Assembly (NCBI GenBank): GCA_965153355.1
Contig: OZ231126.1
Location: 108,128,001 to 108,192,000 of the forward strand
Reading direction: 5' to 3'
Length of the DNA: 64,000 nt
Source: Flaccisagitta enflata
Lineage: Eukaryota; Chaetognatha; Sagittoidea; Aphragmophora
The notes under the pieces are model-generated. The model worked only from the letters and a program-made list of their open reading frames with translations. It did not search any database and was not told where the DNA came from. A program made the position numbers and the translations under genes. The number at the start of each line of letters is the position of its first letter. Positions within the stretch are counted from its first letter, which is position 1. This document shows positions 43,855 through 53,936 of the stretch, piece after piece.

Positions 43855-45148
43855 TATATCTATTCAGACCGCTAGATTGTCTTGCTAAATCTAAGTTACC
43901 ACTTTTTACTATGCTATCTATGTATTTAAATTCATCTACCATAAGTGAACAATCAGAGAGCCATCCTGAGCTTTTACCGCCCATGATGATTCCCTTTGTC
44001 TGTCTGAAAACCTTTCCAAAAGCCTTGACATAGGATTCTCCAATCAGAAGAGAAACCATCTCAAGTATCTCAGTAATGCTAAAACTACCTTCCGCATTAC
44101 CGTCCCTTGACCAGTATGCCCTCTCGTGTGTCACACGAACATACTGATAACCACTATTCTTACTCAATCTGTCCAATAACCATGTCATATTTCTAACTAG
44201 ATGGTCGTGCTCAAATAATGTGTACAACGTGCTAAAGTCATTTATCGATATCAATCTAGCGTCTCCGTTATAACTATCTAAACTAAGTTTCAAATCTGCA
44301 CTTTTTTCTATATCAAAGCTATATCTAATCCCTGAGAAGCCTCTATATTTTTCACATAGGTTCTCGAAATGTCCTTTACACATTTTGAGGACCTTTGCTT
44401 TTATCTCATCTAATCTAGAGGTAACTACCTTTACATTACCCGCTATGAATCTAAACTTTACAGGATTTTTATGAAACTTAGGGTTGTGATAGAGCATCGC
44501 CACCCTTTTCACATCATCCTTCGGCAAGGCACCAAAGGGTTCTAATTTGCCAACTATATCCTGACATATTTCCTGTTCAGTTCTATCTACATAAAGATAT
44601 GTCTCATTTCCCGGCTGTTGGTTATCTAGACCTAATTCTTTGGCTAATCTTAGAAAATAAAATTTTTTGCATGTGAACGCAAAATTGCCAGCCGCCTTAT
44701 CTACAACAGTAATAACATAATTCTTTTGAAGTCTATCTAGTTCTATTTTACTACTTCTATTACTTAAAACTGGAGCATCCCATCTCTTAGTTCTAGCTAG
44801 ATAATCTAATCTATTATTAACAATATCAACAAATCTAATCTGCCATTCCTTAAATCTAATCTTAGGAATCTTATACTTCCTAACAAAACTGGTGATTAAA
44901 TTATCTACATTGCTTTTGAATTTATCTTTAACTAATGCTAAGTTTAGTCTAGGAACTTCTCTAAACTTTGTACCGTATGAACAAACTTCTTTTAATCTAT
45001 CATCCCTTATTATATCTAAATTTCCTGTCATAATGTGACCATGATGGCTATTTACAAATTCGGACGTCTGACAATCACACTCCATGTTCATCATTTCATC
45101 ATACGTCATCTCACCTGCTTCTTTCATACACTTATTATAATTAAGCAC
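43855..45148 (-). pseudogene. Naiad CxC linker and RT fingers/palm
   Basis: Starts in the CxC linker (MNMECDCQTSEF), then VDKAAGNFAFTCKKFY (RT1 region), YHNPKFHKNPVKFRFIAG (RT2), SINDFSTLYTLFEHDHLV (motif A with its catalytic Asp), KGIIMGGKSSGWLSDCSLMV (motif B) and ends at NRYR where the MITE cuts motif C. It is one frame off from the preceding linker segment; the junction lies around 45146-45165, where KTLGS passes into QVLNYNKC. Acts as target-primed reverse transcriptase in the family. Confidence 0.85.
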
Positions 45149-45654
45149 CTGGAGCCTAATGTTTTACCAAAAATAAAAACCTTCCTAAATGGTACACTGT
45201 TACGCAACTGTGTGGGTAGGAGCTCCCTCATTTCTCTTAATCCATACAGTGACTGGATATTTACTTCTCCCAAAATCTTGTGCGAAAAATCAACTTTCCA
45301 CGTTATCTTATCTATCTTCTTCTTTTCTGGCCTAATCTTCCTAGCATAAGCCACCTTATTCTCAATCAGACACCTAATTTCTTTCCTTAATTCTTTAAAA
45401 GGCCGGCTATCTGTAAATTTTTCCAAGAAAGCCCGAGTCCTCCTGGCTATGATCTGCTCAACATTAGTGTCCACTGCATCTATCAATTCCCGCCTGAATA
45501 GTTCAAACTGAGACTCATCAACCTTGGCCTTCTTCTTTCTTAATCTTCGTCCTCTGTTCTTCTTCTTTTTTCTGTCTAGTATATTGCAAACCCTGTAAAA
45601 ATTGAAATCCTTAAAAGTGCTATCTGTGGCATTACCGGCTATACCTAAAGCCTG
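45124..45654 (-). pseudogene. Naiad linker between the UGA codon and the frameshift
   Basis: In frame with the GIY-YIG ORF after its UGA: reads QALGIAGNATDSTFKDFNFY, a Lys/Arg-rich run (DRKKKNRGRRLRKKKAKV), SQFELFRRELIDAVDTNVEQ, a Lys-rich helix and VFIFGKTLGS, after which the RT frame takes over with a one-base shift. No other stop lies between 45657 and 45127, so the reading frame was maintained across the UGA until recently or is read through. Confidence 0.75.
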
Positions 45655-46293
45655 TCACCGATTGTTCAGACCCAAAGGATACGCCGTCCGTAATTTAGCT
45701 ATCCAAAACATTTCTCTTTCTAATCTCCTTTTCCTGATTAATCCGTCGTCCTGATTTGTGATATCCCCAGTCTTTACCTTCTCTATGATTTGAAAGCGCA
45801 ACATGTCCTCTATCCTACAATTTTTATGTCTCTCATCTGACTGAAAATGCGAGTACACTATCTGTGATTTGTCACCTTTCCTTATCTTATCCCAATGCTC
45901 CCTCATTCTAACTCCAAACTCTCGAACTGTCTCCCCAACATATTGAGCCGCGCAAATCCTACATGTTATCAAATAGACAACGTTCTTTGTTTTGCAGTCT
46001 AGCCTCTCATTGGTTAGTACTGGGTAGCTACCGTTACTGTATTTACCTTTGAAGTTGTTCAACGGCAACAACAAATTATTCTCCTGATATTTTATTTTGC
46101 ATCTTGCCCCCCTACATCGATTAAAACCAAAGGCCCTGCCAGTCCCATCTGAAGAATTCCCGCTAAAATAGGTTGAGCCGTTAGCATTGTCAATTTTTGA
46201 CCTACGACAGGCACAGCTACCTAACCTGGCGCAACAGGACTTTTTGTTGGAGCCTGCAAACCAATAGCGATTTTCCGAAGTTGTACTTGTCAT
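45655..46293 (-). CDS. Naiad N-terminal GIY-YIG endonuclease, ends at in-frame UGA
   Basis: Start ATG at 46293 (TAA in frame 18 nt upstream). Cys-rich N-terminus (CCARLGSCACRR, FGFNRCRGARCK), then NVVYLITCRICAAQYVGETV (GIY-YIG core), FGVRMREHWDKIRKGD with the conserved Arg and His, YSHFQSDERHKNC completing the C..C/H..H set, and MFWIAKLRTAYPLGLNNR. 212 residues to a UGA at 45657-45655. The frame continues beyond it for about 170 codons, so the stop is an internal UGA of a longer polyprotein. In the family the enzyme nicks DNA to prime reverse transcription. Confidence 0.85.
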   Translation of the reverse strand: MTSTTSENRYWFAGSNKKSCCARLGSCACRRSKIDNANGSTYFSGNSSDGTGRAFGFNRCRGARCKIKYQENNLLLPLNNFKGKYSNGSYPVLTNERLDCKTKNVVYLITCRICAAQYVGETVREFGVRMREHWDKIRKGDKSQIVYSHFQSDERHKNCRIEDMLRFQIIEKVKTGDITNQDDGLIRKRRLEREMFWIAKLRTAYPLGLNNR

Positions 46294-46472
46294 GGTTTTC
46301 TTTGAGTTTTAGTGAAGTCTCACCCGATCATATAAATGCATAATGAGTCAAAAATTGACCCCAATACAGTGTAAGATACAGTCAGCAGATTGATAGATAT
46401 AAACCGAGATCAGGTTAAATACAGTTCAGACAACGCACAGATCAAATCAAGCATCACAGTGATAAACGAAAA

Positions 46473-46515
46473 TACACTTAATATGGGCTACATAATAACA
46501 TCCATCTTAAGTGTA
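46473..46515. promoter_or_regulatory. Shared-loop hairpin E (upstream of Naiad start)
   Basis: TACACTTAA (T/C mismatch) ATGG pairs with CCAT and TTAAGTGTA, 13 bp in all, around the loop GCTACATAATAACAT at 46487-46501. Confidence 0.8.
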
Positions 46516-46672
46516 CTTAGGTTTCAAGCATCGAATTCACATATAGGACCCATAAACTCAGGTCAGACAGTGACAAGCATAGTAGGCAAAAAAGCGACAA
46601 AATAGATAAAAACAAAGAACCAAGTCAAAGAAGTGCGCAGTAAATTAGAACAGAGGAGAGAGAGAGAGAGAG

Positions 46673-46740
<68 letters not shown>

Positions 46741-47135
46741 ACAGACAGACAGATATAAGCTGAACGACGTACATAAAAAGAGCCAAGTACAGAGAACATA
46801 TGAGAACGGAAAGAGAAACACGGACAGGCTTGAACGTAAACAAGAAAACGAAACATCAATGAAAGCCAAATCAGACGAAACATAAAAAAACGCTTACTAA
46901 GAGGAATATGAAAGTGCAAACAGAAGATGAGTAGGATTAAGGCAGCGATTCTCCCCACAAAGAAACAAAATGCGCAAAATAAAAACAAGAATACTCATTT
47001 ATCCTGAAGAAAAATAGCTTGTATTAAAATCATTTAAACGACTGTTTAAGCGGCGATTGATCCGATGAAATGGTCGATACTCAGATTCCGTTGTTTGTAA
47101 TTTGGTCTTAGTCATTTAGATTGTTAAGAAAAACC
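46516..47135. other. Upstream region with (GA)n at 46655-46738
   Basis: Non-coding between hairpin E and the hairpin cluster. The GA microsatellite produces poly-SL frames that are artefacts. PLEs of the Naiad type are reported to favour microsatellites. Confidence 0.6.
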
Positions 47136-47340
47136 GAATAGCTGGCTACATAATAGCATCAGTTATTCATTTTGTTATTTAGGAGACACTGGCTACATAA
47201 TAACTTCAGTGCCCCATTTTCTTTTATAACTTAACTCAGTCCAATTATTGAAAACAAAATAAACTGCCTACATAATAGCTTCAGTCTACCTTGTTCCAAT
47301 ATCATGATTTATAGCACTGGCTACATAATAACTTCAGTGC
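47136..47340. promoter_or_regulatory. Cluster of four shared-loop hairpins (A-D)
   Basis: A 47136-47168: GAATAGCTG/CAGTTATTC, loop GCTACATAATAGCAT. B 47187-47211: CACTG/CAGTG, loop GCTACATAATAACTT. C 47263-47285: ACTG/CAGT, loop CCTACATAATAGCTT. D 47314-47340: GCACTG/CAGTGC, loop GCTACATAATAACTT. The spacers between them are unrelated A+T-rich sequence. Loop positions start 47, 75 and 53 bp apart. Confidence 0.8.
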
Positions 47341-47514
47341 CTTATTTATTTCTACCGTTTATTAGTTTTGATGTTTTTAAGTCCCGACGAAAAGAGGAAA
47401 AAGAATTTGAAGAGTCGTTTAGTCAGTCAGAGGCAACGACATTTTCTTGATCAATCTCCCTTGACTGTTGTTTGATTACATCGCATCTTAATCATATACG
47501 CGCGGAGTAGAATG

Positions 47515-47610
<96 letters not shown>

Positions 47611-47745
47611 AACCTGACAAACGTAAACCCGCAATTAACGGAGCAGATGTAATCAAACTGATAAGCTCGGAAAAACAAATCAAACCATCCCAGACCAAAA
47701 AACAAAGAGGACAGCCATAACCCAGATAAAATCCGGACGATACGC

Positions 47746-47824
<79 letters not shown>

Positions 47825-47944
47825 AATAGTTAACCAAGGAAGTTAAAGTGGCTGGAGCGCCAATTTTACCAAGTGCCCGGTCAACTACGTAAGAAGTGGT
47901 CATAGTCGTCATCTTCATTGTCTTCATTGTCTGCGATCGCATAC

Positions 47945-47990
<46 letters not shown>

Positions 47991-48013
47991 GAGAGAGAGA
48001 GGTATAAAGGAAG

Positions 48014-48080
<67 letters not shown>

Positions 48081-48174
48081 GAGATTCACACTGAGAGAAA
48101 ACATATAAAAACTCAAAGCCAAACAAATGCATCATTCATAATCCAACCCTACGCCATAATCCACACACATAACC
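47341..48174. repeat. GA and GAAA microsatellite cluster upstream of the SGNH gene
   Basis: (GA)n at 47516-47605, 47750-47822 and 47948-48002, then (GAAA)n at 48017-48082, separated by unique spacers. No coding region is supported; long SL/RE frames are artefacts. It forms the intergenic space between the divergent Naiad and SGNH genes. Confidence 0.85.
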
Positions 48175-49197
48175 ATGGCATCCGGAGGAGACATGACCGA
48201 TCAAATGGAAGATCTCACAATAGGCAAGAAGACAAATGTCCATTCGCCCATTGGAGCAAATAAGCTCATCATTGGTAAGCCTACATACACATAGACAGAC
48301 AAACAGACAAACAAACAGACCCACATCACAAAACCGACAAAAACAAAACAAACAGACGCCACATAAACAGACATATCAAGCCTGCCACCGATATGTACAC
48401 ACAAATACAAACATACAGACCTGCAAACCGACTCACATCTCAAACGGACAAGAACCAAACAAACAAACAGCTCACATAAGTAAACACAACAAATCCATCA
48501 CATACATAAAGCACACCATCATTATACAACACCCAGACCCGTCCCATACATAACATACATGATCATCATACCATACCCAGGGTCATCCCATGTACGTCGA
48601 CTGGCGAGGCCTGAGTGTCACGTGGCCTACGTCTCCGTTAGTGGCGGCGGTTGTGAACACGTGACCCAGTACATCACCCATCGCCATTACCTGGACTTAA
48701 CCTTGATTATACAAGTGATCCTTCTCGTCGGTGGAAACCAACTTTCGAAACTGAGGAATCACGTCATGGTCGCCAATGAGGAACCCAATACTGTGAAAAC
48801 GGCAATTGAAACCCTGGCCCGCTTCATCAAAGTTAGAATTCCCGGTGCTCTGGTATACACTTTGGATTTACTTCCAAGAGTAACCGAGAATTCGTGGTTC
48901 AACTGCCGAGCCAGAATCGTCAACAACCATCTCACTAAAGCTCACGCTGACCATTTCCACGTGACCTTCTTCGATTCTCTGGTCGTGGTTTCAAGGAAGG
49001 GAAGAAAGAACCGACACGATCGACTTTCAACCGCAAAGAAGTTCATCGATGACGGCGAGAAAGTCCATTTAAACCACGCCGGCTATGCCATGCTCAGACG
49101 CATTCTCGAGTGGCTGATGGCCCAGCCCCGCAATCAAGGCCAAATCCTTACGTTCGAAGCCGAGGGCATTCCAATCGAAGTTCAGATTAAATATTAG
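48175..49197 (+). CDS. SGNH/GDSL hydrolase-like protein, two exons
   Basis: Exon 1 48175-48274 starts ATGGCATCC and ends with donor G|GTAAGC; exon 2 48581-49197 follows acceptor 'ataccatacccag'. Joining restores SGNH block I: NKLII-G-SSHVRRL (family GDSHVRRL; here GSSH, Ser retained, Asp replaced). Block III is VGGNQL (family VGxND, Asn kept) and block V is KVHLNHAGY (HLN kept, preceding Asp replaced by Glu). About 238 residues, a small single-domain size typical of SGNH proteins carried by retroelements. Such proteins hydrolyse esters; the changed blocks leave activity uncertain. It is divergent to the Naiad ORF inside the repeat R pair, and its C-terminus (FEAEGIPIEVQIKY) is intact. Confidence 0.75.
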
Positions 49198-49884
49198 TCA
49201 TAGAATTACGACCCTTTGTACATTACCGAGAATTGTTTTTACATGAAGAATAGAGAGGAAGAGAGAGAGAGAGAGAGAGAGGAAGAGAGAGAGAGAGAGA
49301 GAGAGAGATATATATATATATATATATTAAAATGTTATATATATATAAACAAATATATATATCCAGTCAATAGAAAAGAACACATAATACAATGTAATTT
49401 CAACAAGGTTAGTAATAATAGATTAAATATATACACAGATCGTTTCATCTTTTTACAACAAGGTAGTAGAGATAGAAGACACTTGGTAGAAGGTGATGAG
49501 AACAGCGGCATGAGTGGCCAGCAGATCGAGGAAAACAGAACAATAGAAACATAGAGAAATGACTGTAACCGAATAAACATAAATTTCTTTCATAGGCTAC
49601 ATATCAACATTTTACTTCTTGCATGCATTTGGTTAGTTCTTAGCTTGGAAATTTTACACATTAGAGCAAATGATCTCGAATTTATCAGAACCAAATTCAA
49701 GATGTTGAACTTGGTTAAACCTTCATCTCTGCAACCACCATATTGCTCACGAACCGGCCGTAACCCTTTTGGGTATGGATCGTAGCTCTTATCCCCATGT
49801 AAAGGGAGGATACCAATTAGCAACATTATTTGCACACAGAAAATTGGGAAGACTGCATTTCATTAAGAATCAAGATAAATAAAA
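49198..49884. other. Gene-less stretch after the SGNH gene
   Basis: (GA)n at 49254-49308 runs into (TA)n at 49308-49330. 'gctacatatcaacat' at 49594-49608 resembles the 15-nt shared loop but lacks a good stem. A poorly supported frame (49216-49554) crosses the microsatellite. Confidence 0.5.
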
Positions 49885-50566
49885 AATGATAAAGAAGAGG
49901 AAATGAAAATCGATTTAACAAAAAATGACAGATTTAAAATGACAGATGAAAATAACAGATTTAAAAATGATTATTTAAAATTAAGATTTAAATGGACAGA
50001 TTTAAAAGATCAGAATGAAATACATGTAAAGGAAAACAGCAAGGAAGAAAGAGGCTAATCCAATCCAGAAATGGCATGACCGTCTAAAGATTAAGGCTGT
50101 TAAAAGCTTCCATCCCAATTATTCTAGTAAAACAAAAGAGCACTTCCTATATCATAAACTGCACATGATTGAAATATAACAATCTAAATGAGAGCACAAC
50201 AAAGTTATATGCCCTTAACTTTTATACCAAAATACAACACAAAAAGGAAATGAAAAAGTGAACATAAAAAGTAATAAGTGAGCAAAAGTTATTTAAAGGA
50301 GAGATTAAGAAAGACCAAGACAGACATTTGTTATTAGAAAAAGAACCATGAATAAAGTGAAATGAAACATCATGAGGGGAAGGAGTTTGTTATATTTCCA
50401 AACCAGCTTCCACAAGATATTTCATAAGATGAAATGAGTGTCAAAAGGAATTAGAGGAATGAGGGTTGGGAATTGACCAATGGGGGAAGAGGTGGTTAAG
50501 AAAAGATTAGGATACAATCTGGGTAAGAAAAAGGAGAAGAAAAAAGGGGAAAAAGTTAGTAATTTT
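49885..50566. repeat. Direct repeat R, right copy (about 0.68 kb)
   Basis: Same orientation as 38968-39681. Compared with the left copy it carries many small deletions and one replaced segment (about 50310-50430), but 50432-50566 is identical to 39547-39681 by eye. Confidence 0.85.
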
Positions 50567-50589
50567 GTCTTAAGTTTTTGCATTAATAC

Positions 50590-50800
50590 TCCTGCCAAAA
50601 AGCCTGGAAGGCATTTTCATTGCTACTCCTGCCAACCCGCACGCAAGTTGGGCAGCCTTGTATCCAGCCTTGTTAGATTATGAGGAGGCTCTTTCGGCTG
50701 AGGGGGGAAAGGTCAGAAGAATTGCACTTTTTGGGCAGCGGCCTCAAGGGGTCGATGACCTATGCTTTTACACATATGGGGAATTTTCTCCTCGAAGTGA
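50590..50800 (+). repeat. Family A end fragment and family C head fragment
   Basis: 'ctcctgccaacccgcacgcaagttgggcagccttgtatccagccttg' (A) at 50628-50672, then 'ttgggcagcggcctcaaggggtcgatgacctatgcttttacacatatggggaattttctcc' (C) at 50730-50792, which abuts the Jockey-like element. Confidence 0.7.
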
Positions 50801-51900
50801 CGTCAGTCTTCAGCTATGAAAAATCAAGCGCCGCCAACGCAGGAAATCGCAATCCAAATCCAAACAGACCCCGGATGGTCAAAGTCACCACAACCAGCAG
50901 GGAGAGTCTGAAACAACTCGTCAAAGGCTGCACTGATGAGGAGGGAACCCTCACCCTCGGCGCAAAGTCTTACAACATTGAAGTCTTCGCACATACAAAA
51001 TTTGGGCGCTGCAACCTCTGCCAAAACAGAGGACATCCGGCCAGCCAATGCATCTACGCACCCGTTTGCGCCAACTGCGGCTCTAGGGAGCACAAAGCTA
51101 AATATAGAACCGACGAAGCGGAATTGAAACCTTCCAGCTGGGAGGGAAATAACTGCCCCAACCCAACCTTCTGCGTCAACTGTGGATCAAGCGAACACAA
51201 CGCAGCCTCCAGAGCCAGCCCTAGCCACAAGAAATGGATGGATGTCATCAAGAAATCTAAACAGAACAAAAGGGCGAAAATCAACACGCAAGGTAACGAA
51301 GATGAAAACCCAGACCCAACTGAGGGCCAAGCCTTGGTAAGCCAATCACCTACAGACCCACAGACAGCTATTGCAGCCAACAGTCGATCAGTTGACGTAA
51401 GACAACAGGGGGACACTAGCCCTAAAACAGGCACCCCACCAGCAGCCCCAGCGGCAGAACAAGAGAAGTCACTCCCACCCGCCGAGTGGCCCAGACTCCC
51501 GCAAGGCAGGAAGACCCAACAAGGTAAGCCCGCAGCAAACCAACCATGGAAACCCACGGGTCCAAGAGAGCAAGAGAAACCCAGTAATCCGAAAGAAGGC
51601 AGCGAGGAGATCCAACAGCTAATGGCTATGGTAAACAAGCAACAAAAGTCTATTGAAGCACCACAAAAAATGCTCACCAGTTTCATATCACAATTTGACT
51701 CGACAGGCAGAGCAATGTTGGCGCCACCTGTTATGGACGGCGCTAAATACTTCGGGGATCGATTCGGAGGCAGAAATTACCTTGGTCGCGAAACAGAGCG
51801 ACGTCGACGACGAGATCGAAGCAACCGTTGGCACATATGCCGGGGGAGCCAGGACAGCAAACCAAAGAAAATCCTGGTTAGGAACCAAGGCATCAAATGA
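50680..51900 (+). pseudogene. Jockey-like gag (ORF1), 5' truncated, zinc knuckles decayed
   Basis: The credible element sequence begins near 50800, after the family C fragment. VKVTTTSRESLKQLVKGCTD is the domain before the knuckles, followed by CNLCQNRGHPASQC (a complete CX2CX4HX4C), CANCGSREHKAKYR (last Cys lost) and FCVNCGSSEHNAASRASP (last Cys lost). A long Pro/Gln/Lys-rich tail follows. In the family this protein binds element RNA as an RNP. From about 51650 the better-looking frame shifts to 51653-52393, so an indel is likely. Confidence 0.7.
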
Positions 51901-52393
51901 ACTCGGTAAGCAAACCGCAATAGCTAAGGACAGATCTCAGTCAAAGCAATCCTCAAAGCGAAACTGGTCTGCTTCAGGACGAAGGAACGGTCCTCTGAGC
52001 CGAATGAGAATAAAAGAAGCGGCGAGGGGACAACCCACCGCTCCCAAGACTACAGAAGGGGATACCCTGTCGTCCTCGACAGGCTTAACAGGCTTGAGAT
52101 CAGCTGCGGTACTGAATCCATTCAACAACAACAAAGAAATTCAGCCGATCCGAGGCCACAAGTCAGGTCTGCTAGAAATATTGTTGCAAGATCTAAGAAA
52201 CATAACGCTTTACCACAACAAAGGTTTCATTATGATCCAAAAGTGCGATCTAAACTACCTCAACCCAACAGGCAACCCACGATGGCCGGAAGCGGCGCCA
52301 GCTTTGGTAGAGGACAACCAATCCACCGAGATGTTGACAAAATCCCAGGCTACGGCGGGTACAGAGAAGACGAGCAAGTACAATGGGCGATAG
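51653..52393 (+). pseudogene. Jockey-like ORF1 tail in a shifted frame
   Basis: Open for 246 codons but low in recognisable motifs (Ser/Lys/Asn-rich). It overlaps the end of the gag frame and the start of the endonuclease frame and probably carries the rest of ORF1 after a frameshift. Confidence 0.4.
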
Positions 52394-53573
52394 AACTTTC
52401 CCTCGCATCACAGGTTTAAATACTAACGGCGGACCTGGCCAACTGACATTACTGATGAACATGATCAATGATATATACGTCCTGAATGATACTAGACTTC
52501 AAGACGAAGACACAGACAGAATCACTCTAAAAAACCACAATATCATCACAGCAAACAACACCGACAATGAACACCAGACAGGTGGGTGTGCAATACTAAC
52601 ACCAAAGGACTGCTTTGTTACTATAATAGAGACAGGTCACGCGGAAGCGCTACTCTGCAAAATCCAAAGAAGGAATAAATCATTCGTCGTGGGCACTCAC
52701 TACGCCCACAAAGGGGCGACAGTGGACGAACTCCTCATAAAAAATCTACAAGCAGCCAGCCGGAACTGCCCAGGTGTCCTTGTTGGCGACTTCAACGCCC
52801 CGCTAAAATGCTTCGGCAGCAACTGCAACTCAAACAAAGGCGAAATCTTACGAGTACTGACAGAAGACGGAGGCCTAAGCTATGTCAAGAATAAGATCAA
52901 CACTCGCATCAATAACATCAGAGGGGATGATAATGTCCTTGACATGTTCTTCTGCAACAAACAAGCCCTCGACATCACAAGAGAAATGATGGTGGATCAA
53001 CCAGTCGGCAGCGACCACCTCCCCATCACTCTCCACTTCGAGTCAAATAGCGCGAACGACCCGATTTCATTCGATAGCGTCGACGACAATCTTCTCAAAA
53101 AAACACCAGACAAACTATTAATTGAAAGGCCGGCGCTGTTCGACAACTCCACTCCACTCAACCAACAACTAATAGATGCAGAAATCGACAGATTCACCGC
53201 AATCGTCATTGACAGCAAAAATACTGCGACAAGGAAGATCACCGTCAAAACAAAAAATGGGATTCCACTCAGCCAAGAGACATGTGCTCTCATCAGAGAA
53301 AGACGTCGCCTCATTCACAAAAGAACAAGACAAAAACATCTCTTCACGCAAGAGGAAAAGGCAAGATGCAATTTTCTAGATAGAGAAATAAAAAAACACA
53401 TAAAGGCCGACGAGTACGCTAACCTCCATCAAAGAGGAGAAAAAATAGCAAACGAACCAGACGCCAAAAAAAGATGGAGAATGATGAATGATCTCATGAA
53501 AAGAAATGTAAAGACTCATCCGTTCAAAGCTCTATCAAAAGACGACGGAACTAAGTGCAACAGTCGCGAATAA
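52383..53573 (+). pseudogene. Jockey-like ORF2, AP-type endonuclease domain
   Basis: ITGLNTNGG opens the endonuclease, then IYVLNDTRLQ (metal-binding acidic site, Asp here), GGCAILTPKD, GTHYAHKGATVDELL, GVLVGDFNAPLKCFGS (DFN motif), DDNVLDMFFCNK and VGSDHLPITLHF (SDH motif). These are the usual landmarks of non-LTR AP endonucleases. The frame ends at a TAA (53571-53573) but the same frame continues (NADIHADRLEKTCSLEQDAR) to 53933, so the stop is a point nonsense change. Confidence 0.85.
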
Positions 53574-53936
53574 AATGCTGATATCCATGCAGATCGCCTG
53601 GAAAAAACCTGCAGCCTAGAGCAGGACGCCCGCATAGACGAGAACTTCACCGAAATCGTCAACGCCTATCTGGAGGAACATCTACCGGATGTGGACAAAC
53701 TGGACCGCAATCTGGCCATTGACGACATCAATCTAGGAAACCCAAAAACCACAATGTTTACTAGCGAAGGGGAACTTCAAAGCCTCATCTCATCAATCAA
53801 GCCAACTGGAGCAGCTGGTCCGGAAAAAATCGATCACTACCTCCTCAAGAGACTAACAGCTAAGGCAATAGGTAGACTTACACTCATTCTCAACGCCTGC
53901 GTAACTATCTCCTATTTCCCACAAAAATCACGATGA
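53574..53936 (+). pseudogene. Jockey-like ORF2, segment between endonuclease and RT
   Basis: In frame with the endonuclease after the TAA. SLISSIKPTGAAGPEKIDHY is the typical '...K...GPD.I...LLK' lead-in to the RT. A one-base shift in an A run near 53925 separates it from the RT frame (MIPKPGKD). Confidence 0.8.

Larger units (their letters stand above)
40001..46515 (-). mobile_element. Naiad-type Penelope-like retroelement with nested insertions
   Basis: On the minus strand the order is N-terminal GIY-YIG endonuclease (46293-45658), linker, CxC motif (ECDC, about 45080), then reverse transcriptase to the stop at 40103. This permuted order with a CxC linker defines the Naiad group of Penelope-like elements. 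It is interrupted by a MITE (43079-43854) and a hAT-like element (40403-42790). Removing both, with one copy of each target duplication, leaves about 3.0 kb coding for roughly 1000 residues with one UGA, one frameshift and one TAA. Hairpins with a shared 15-nt loop lie just outside both ends of the ORF. Exact element termini are not resolved. Confidence 0.85.

Noticed and set aside
40001-47340. Hammerhead ribozyme in the Naiad region
   Set aside because: No CTGATGA...GAAA core with three stems was found on either strand near the ORF; the shared-loop hairpins have a different structure.
49594-49608. Eighth shared-loop hairpin (gctacatatcaacat)
   Set aside because: The loop-like word differs at several positions and the flanks do not pair convincingly; it may be a decayed instance.
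38968-50566. Repeat R pair as LTRs of a conventional LTR retrotransposon
   Set aside because: No TG...CA ends, primer-binding site or gag/pol in the enclosed block; the enclosed RT is PLE-type. Pseudo-LTRs remain possible.
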